Origin: Acidimicrobiia bacterium
GTDB taxonomy: Bacteria > Actinomycetota > Acidimicrobiia > IMCC26256
Direction of reading: 5' to 3'
Assembly (NCBI GenBank): GCA_023262065.1
Contig: JALRDW010000120.1
Span: forward strand, 1 to 15,073
Length of the DNA: 15,073 nt
Position numbers and translations under genes: made by a program. The notes beneath the pieces were generated by a model. It did not search any database, was not told the origin of the DNA, and worked only from the letters and a program-made list of their open reading frames with translations. Of the stretch, positions 14,137-15,073 are shown in pieces (within the stretch, counting starts at the first letter, position 1; each line of letters begins with the position of its first letter).

Positions 14137-14811
14137 GGAGTGGCGCTCGGCGACACCAGGCCGCATCCGCACCGTGGCGATCGATCCGGCCACCTCCACC
14201 TGCGCTCCGGGTTCGACCTCGCGACGGACGTACCCGAGCGCGACGCCCGGGGCGGCGCTCGTCACCACGCCGACGTCGCGACCCTCGTGCACCACGGACG
14301 CTCCGATCGACACGGTCGTGCCGCCCTCGACCTCCAGCAACCGCAGGTGTCGGTTCACGTGGCCCCGGCTGTCGATACGACAGACGAGTTCCTGGCCGAC
14401 GAAGCATCCCTTGGTGAACGAGACCGCGTCGAGATCGAGATCGGCCTCCTGCGGAATCGTCGTGTCGTCGAGGTCACGGCCGAGTCGCGGGACGCCGGCG
14501 GCGATACGGGCTGCGTCCTCCGCGACGGAGTCGGCGGTGCCCTCCCGTTCGAGCACCAGGTCGACCTTCGTCCGGATGCGGTACCGACGGAGGAGGGAGA
14601 GCAGGTGCTCGCCCCATCCGGCGTCGGTGTCGAGGCGGGCGTCATCACCGACCCGGGTCACGCCGAGGAGCACCTCCACCTTGCCCTGCGGGGTCAGCAT
14701 GAGCGCGACGCGCCGCTCCCCGTCGGCGAGGTCACGAACGTCCTGGGACAGGAGACTCTGCAGGAAGGTCCACGTGTCGGGACCGCTGACCCGGACGAGG
14801 TCCGGGGTCAT
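14134..14811 (-). CDS. ygfZ: YgfZ/GcvT-like folate-binding protein
   Basis: The 225-residue protein belongs to the YgfZ (IBA57-like) branch of the aminomethyltransferase fold. Members use tetrahydrofolate to support assembly or repair of certain iron-sulfur enzymes. The signature is TKGCFVGQE (133-141) with Lys134, Cys136 and Gln140, followed by RGHVNRHLR (149-157). The N-terminal FLQSLLSQDV and the MLTPQGKV strand are also typical. It is shorter than E. coli YgfZ (about 326 residues), as in many actinobacterial members. The ATG at 14811 overlaps the trpE stop (ATGA), so it is coupled to trpE. It has no known role in tryptophan synthesis. Its TAG stop forms part of the trpC promoter hexamer. 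Confidence 0.9.
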   Translation of the reverse strand: MTPDLVRVSGPDTWTFLQSLLSQDVRDLADGERRVALMLTPQGKVEVLLGVTRVGDDARLDTDAGWGEHLLSLLRRYRIRTKVDLVLEREGTADSVAEDAARIAAGVPRLGRDLDDTTIPQEADLDLDAVSFTKGCFVGQELVCRIDSRGHVNRHLRLLEVEGGTTVSIGASVVHEGRDVGVVTSAAPGVALGYVRREVEPGAQVEVAGSIATVRMRPGVAERHS

Positions 14812-15073
14812 GCGCCATCCCCCAACAGTTGCCGCGCCGCCTCGGCGGCCGTGAGCAGGGCCCGAGCCTTGTTGTGGCACTCCAGGTCCTCGAGCGCCGG
14901 ATCGGAGTCGAACACGACCCCGGCACCGGCCTGCACGCTGGCGAGCCCGTCGCGCCAGAGCATGGTGCGGATGGTGATGGCGGTGTCGAGGTTGCCCGAG
15001 AAATCCAGGTACCCGACGATGCCGGCGTAGGGGCCGCGGGTGACCGGTTCGAGTTCGTCGATGATCTCCATCG
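14808..15073 (-). CDS. trpE: Anthranilate synthase component I, C-terminal part
   Basis: Only the last 88 residues are inside the window; the gene continues past the right edge. They match the end of the chorismate-binding domain: RGPYAGIVGYLDFSGNLDTA, the IRTMLW strand, VQAGAGVVFDSDP and the NKARALL helix. This enzyme turns chorismate into anthranilate with ammonia from a TrpG partner, committing carbon to tryptophan. The feedback site is N-terminal and cannot be examined. Aminodeoxychorismate synthase (PabB) is very similar here, but the trp genes downstream favour TrpE. The stop overlaps the ygfZ start (ATGA). Confidence 0.9.
   Translation of the reverse strand, partial: MEIIDELEPVTRGPYAGIVGYLDFSGNLDTAITIRTMLWRDGLASVQAGAGVVFDSDPALEDLECHNKARALLTAAEAARQLLGDGA

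Noticed and set aside
1..15073. CRISPR array, insertion sequence, prophage or integration site
   Set aside because: I found no regularly spaced repeats, transposase, integrase or terminal inverted repeats. The tRNA-Leu has no visible partial copy of its 3' end elsewhere in the window.

Overview
This is a GC-rich bacterial chromosomal segment that looks actinobacterial. The organism call is an inference from several features. GC content is very high. The enoyl-ACP reductase resembles mycobacterial InhA more than the proteobacterial FabI type. Genes in operons are packed with ATGA/GTGA overlaps. Five apparently leaderless starts carry a TAnnnT -10 hexamer 8-10 nt before the start codon. A complete FAS-II set and a dedicated TrpF argue against Streptomyces or Mycobacterium and would fit a deeper-branching class such as Acidimicrobiia. 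The window cannot settle the taxon.

Layout, left to right. Bases 47-130 (minus) encode a tRNA-Leu(CAA). Bases 178-5106 (plus) are a six-gene type II fatty acid synthesis operon, fabD-fabH-fabG-acpP-fabF-fabI. It covers malonyl loading, initiation, carrier, condensation and both reductions, and lacks only the dehydratase. A Bcp/PrxQ peroxiredoxin (minus) converges on it and is divergent from an MFS transporter with an extra N-terminal domain. The transporter is followed by a dienelactone-hydrolase-family gene (plus). A strong hairpin at 8045-8070 separates that gene from a convergent fasciclin-domain lipoprotein (minus).

From 8788 to the right edge, everything on the minus strand is a tryptophan locus. 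In transcription order it reads trpE (C-terminal part only), a ygfZ/gcvT-like folate-binding protein, trpC, a TrpB2-type tryptophan synthase beta, trpF, trpB1, trpA, and a small Cys/His-rich HIT-like protein of unknown role. It appears to be broken into sub-operons by internal promoters before trpC, trpF and possibly trpB1, and by GC-rich hairpins after trpB2 and after the last gene. trpG and trpD are not in the window.

Most of the window is core metabolism, and I see no mobile element, CRISPR array or clear undescribed system. The points most worth a second look are: TrpB1 and TrpB2 in one locus; the HIT-like gene translationally coupled to trpA; ygfZ inside the trp operon; the recurring leaderless promoter architecture; the InhA-like reductase with Ala at the Ser94 position; and the soluble-domain/MFS fusion.
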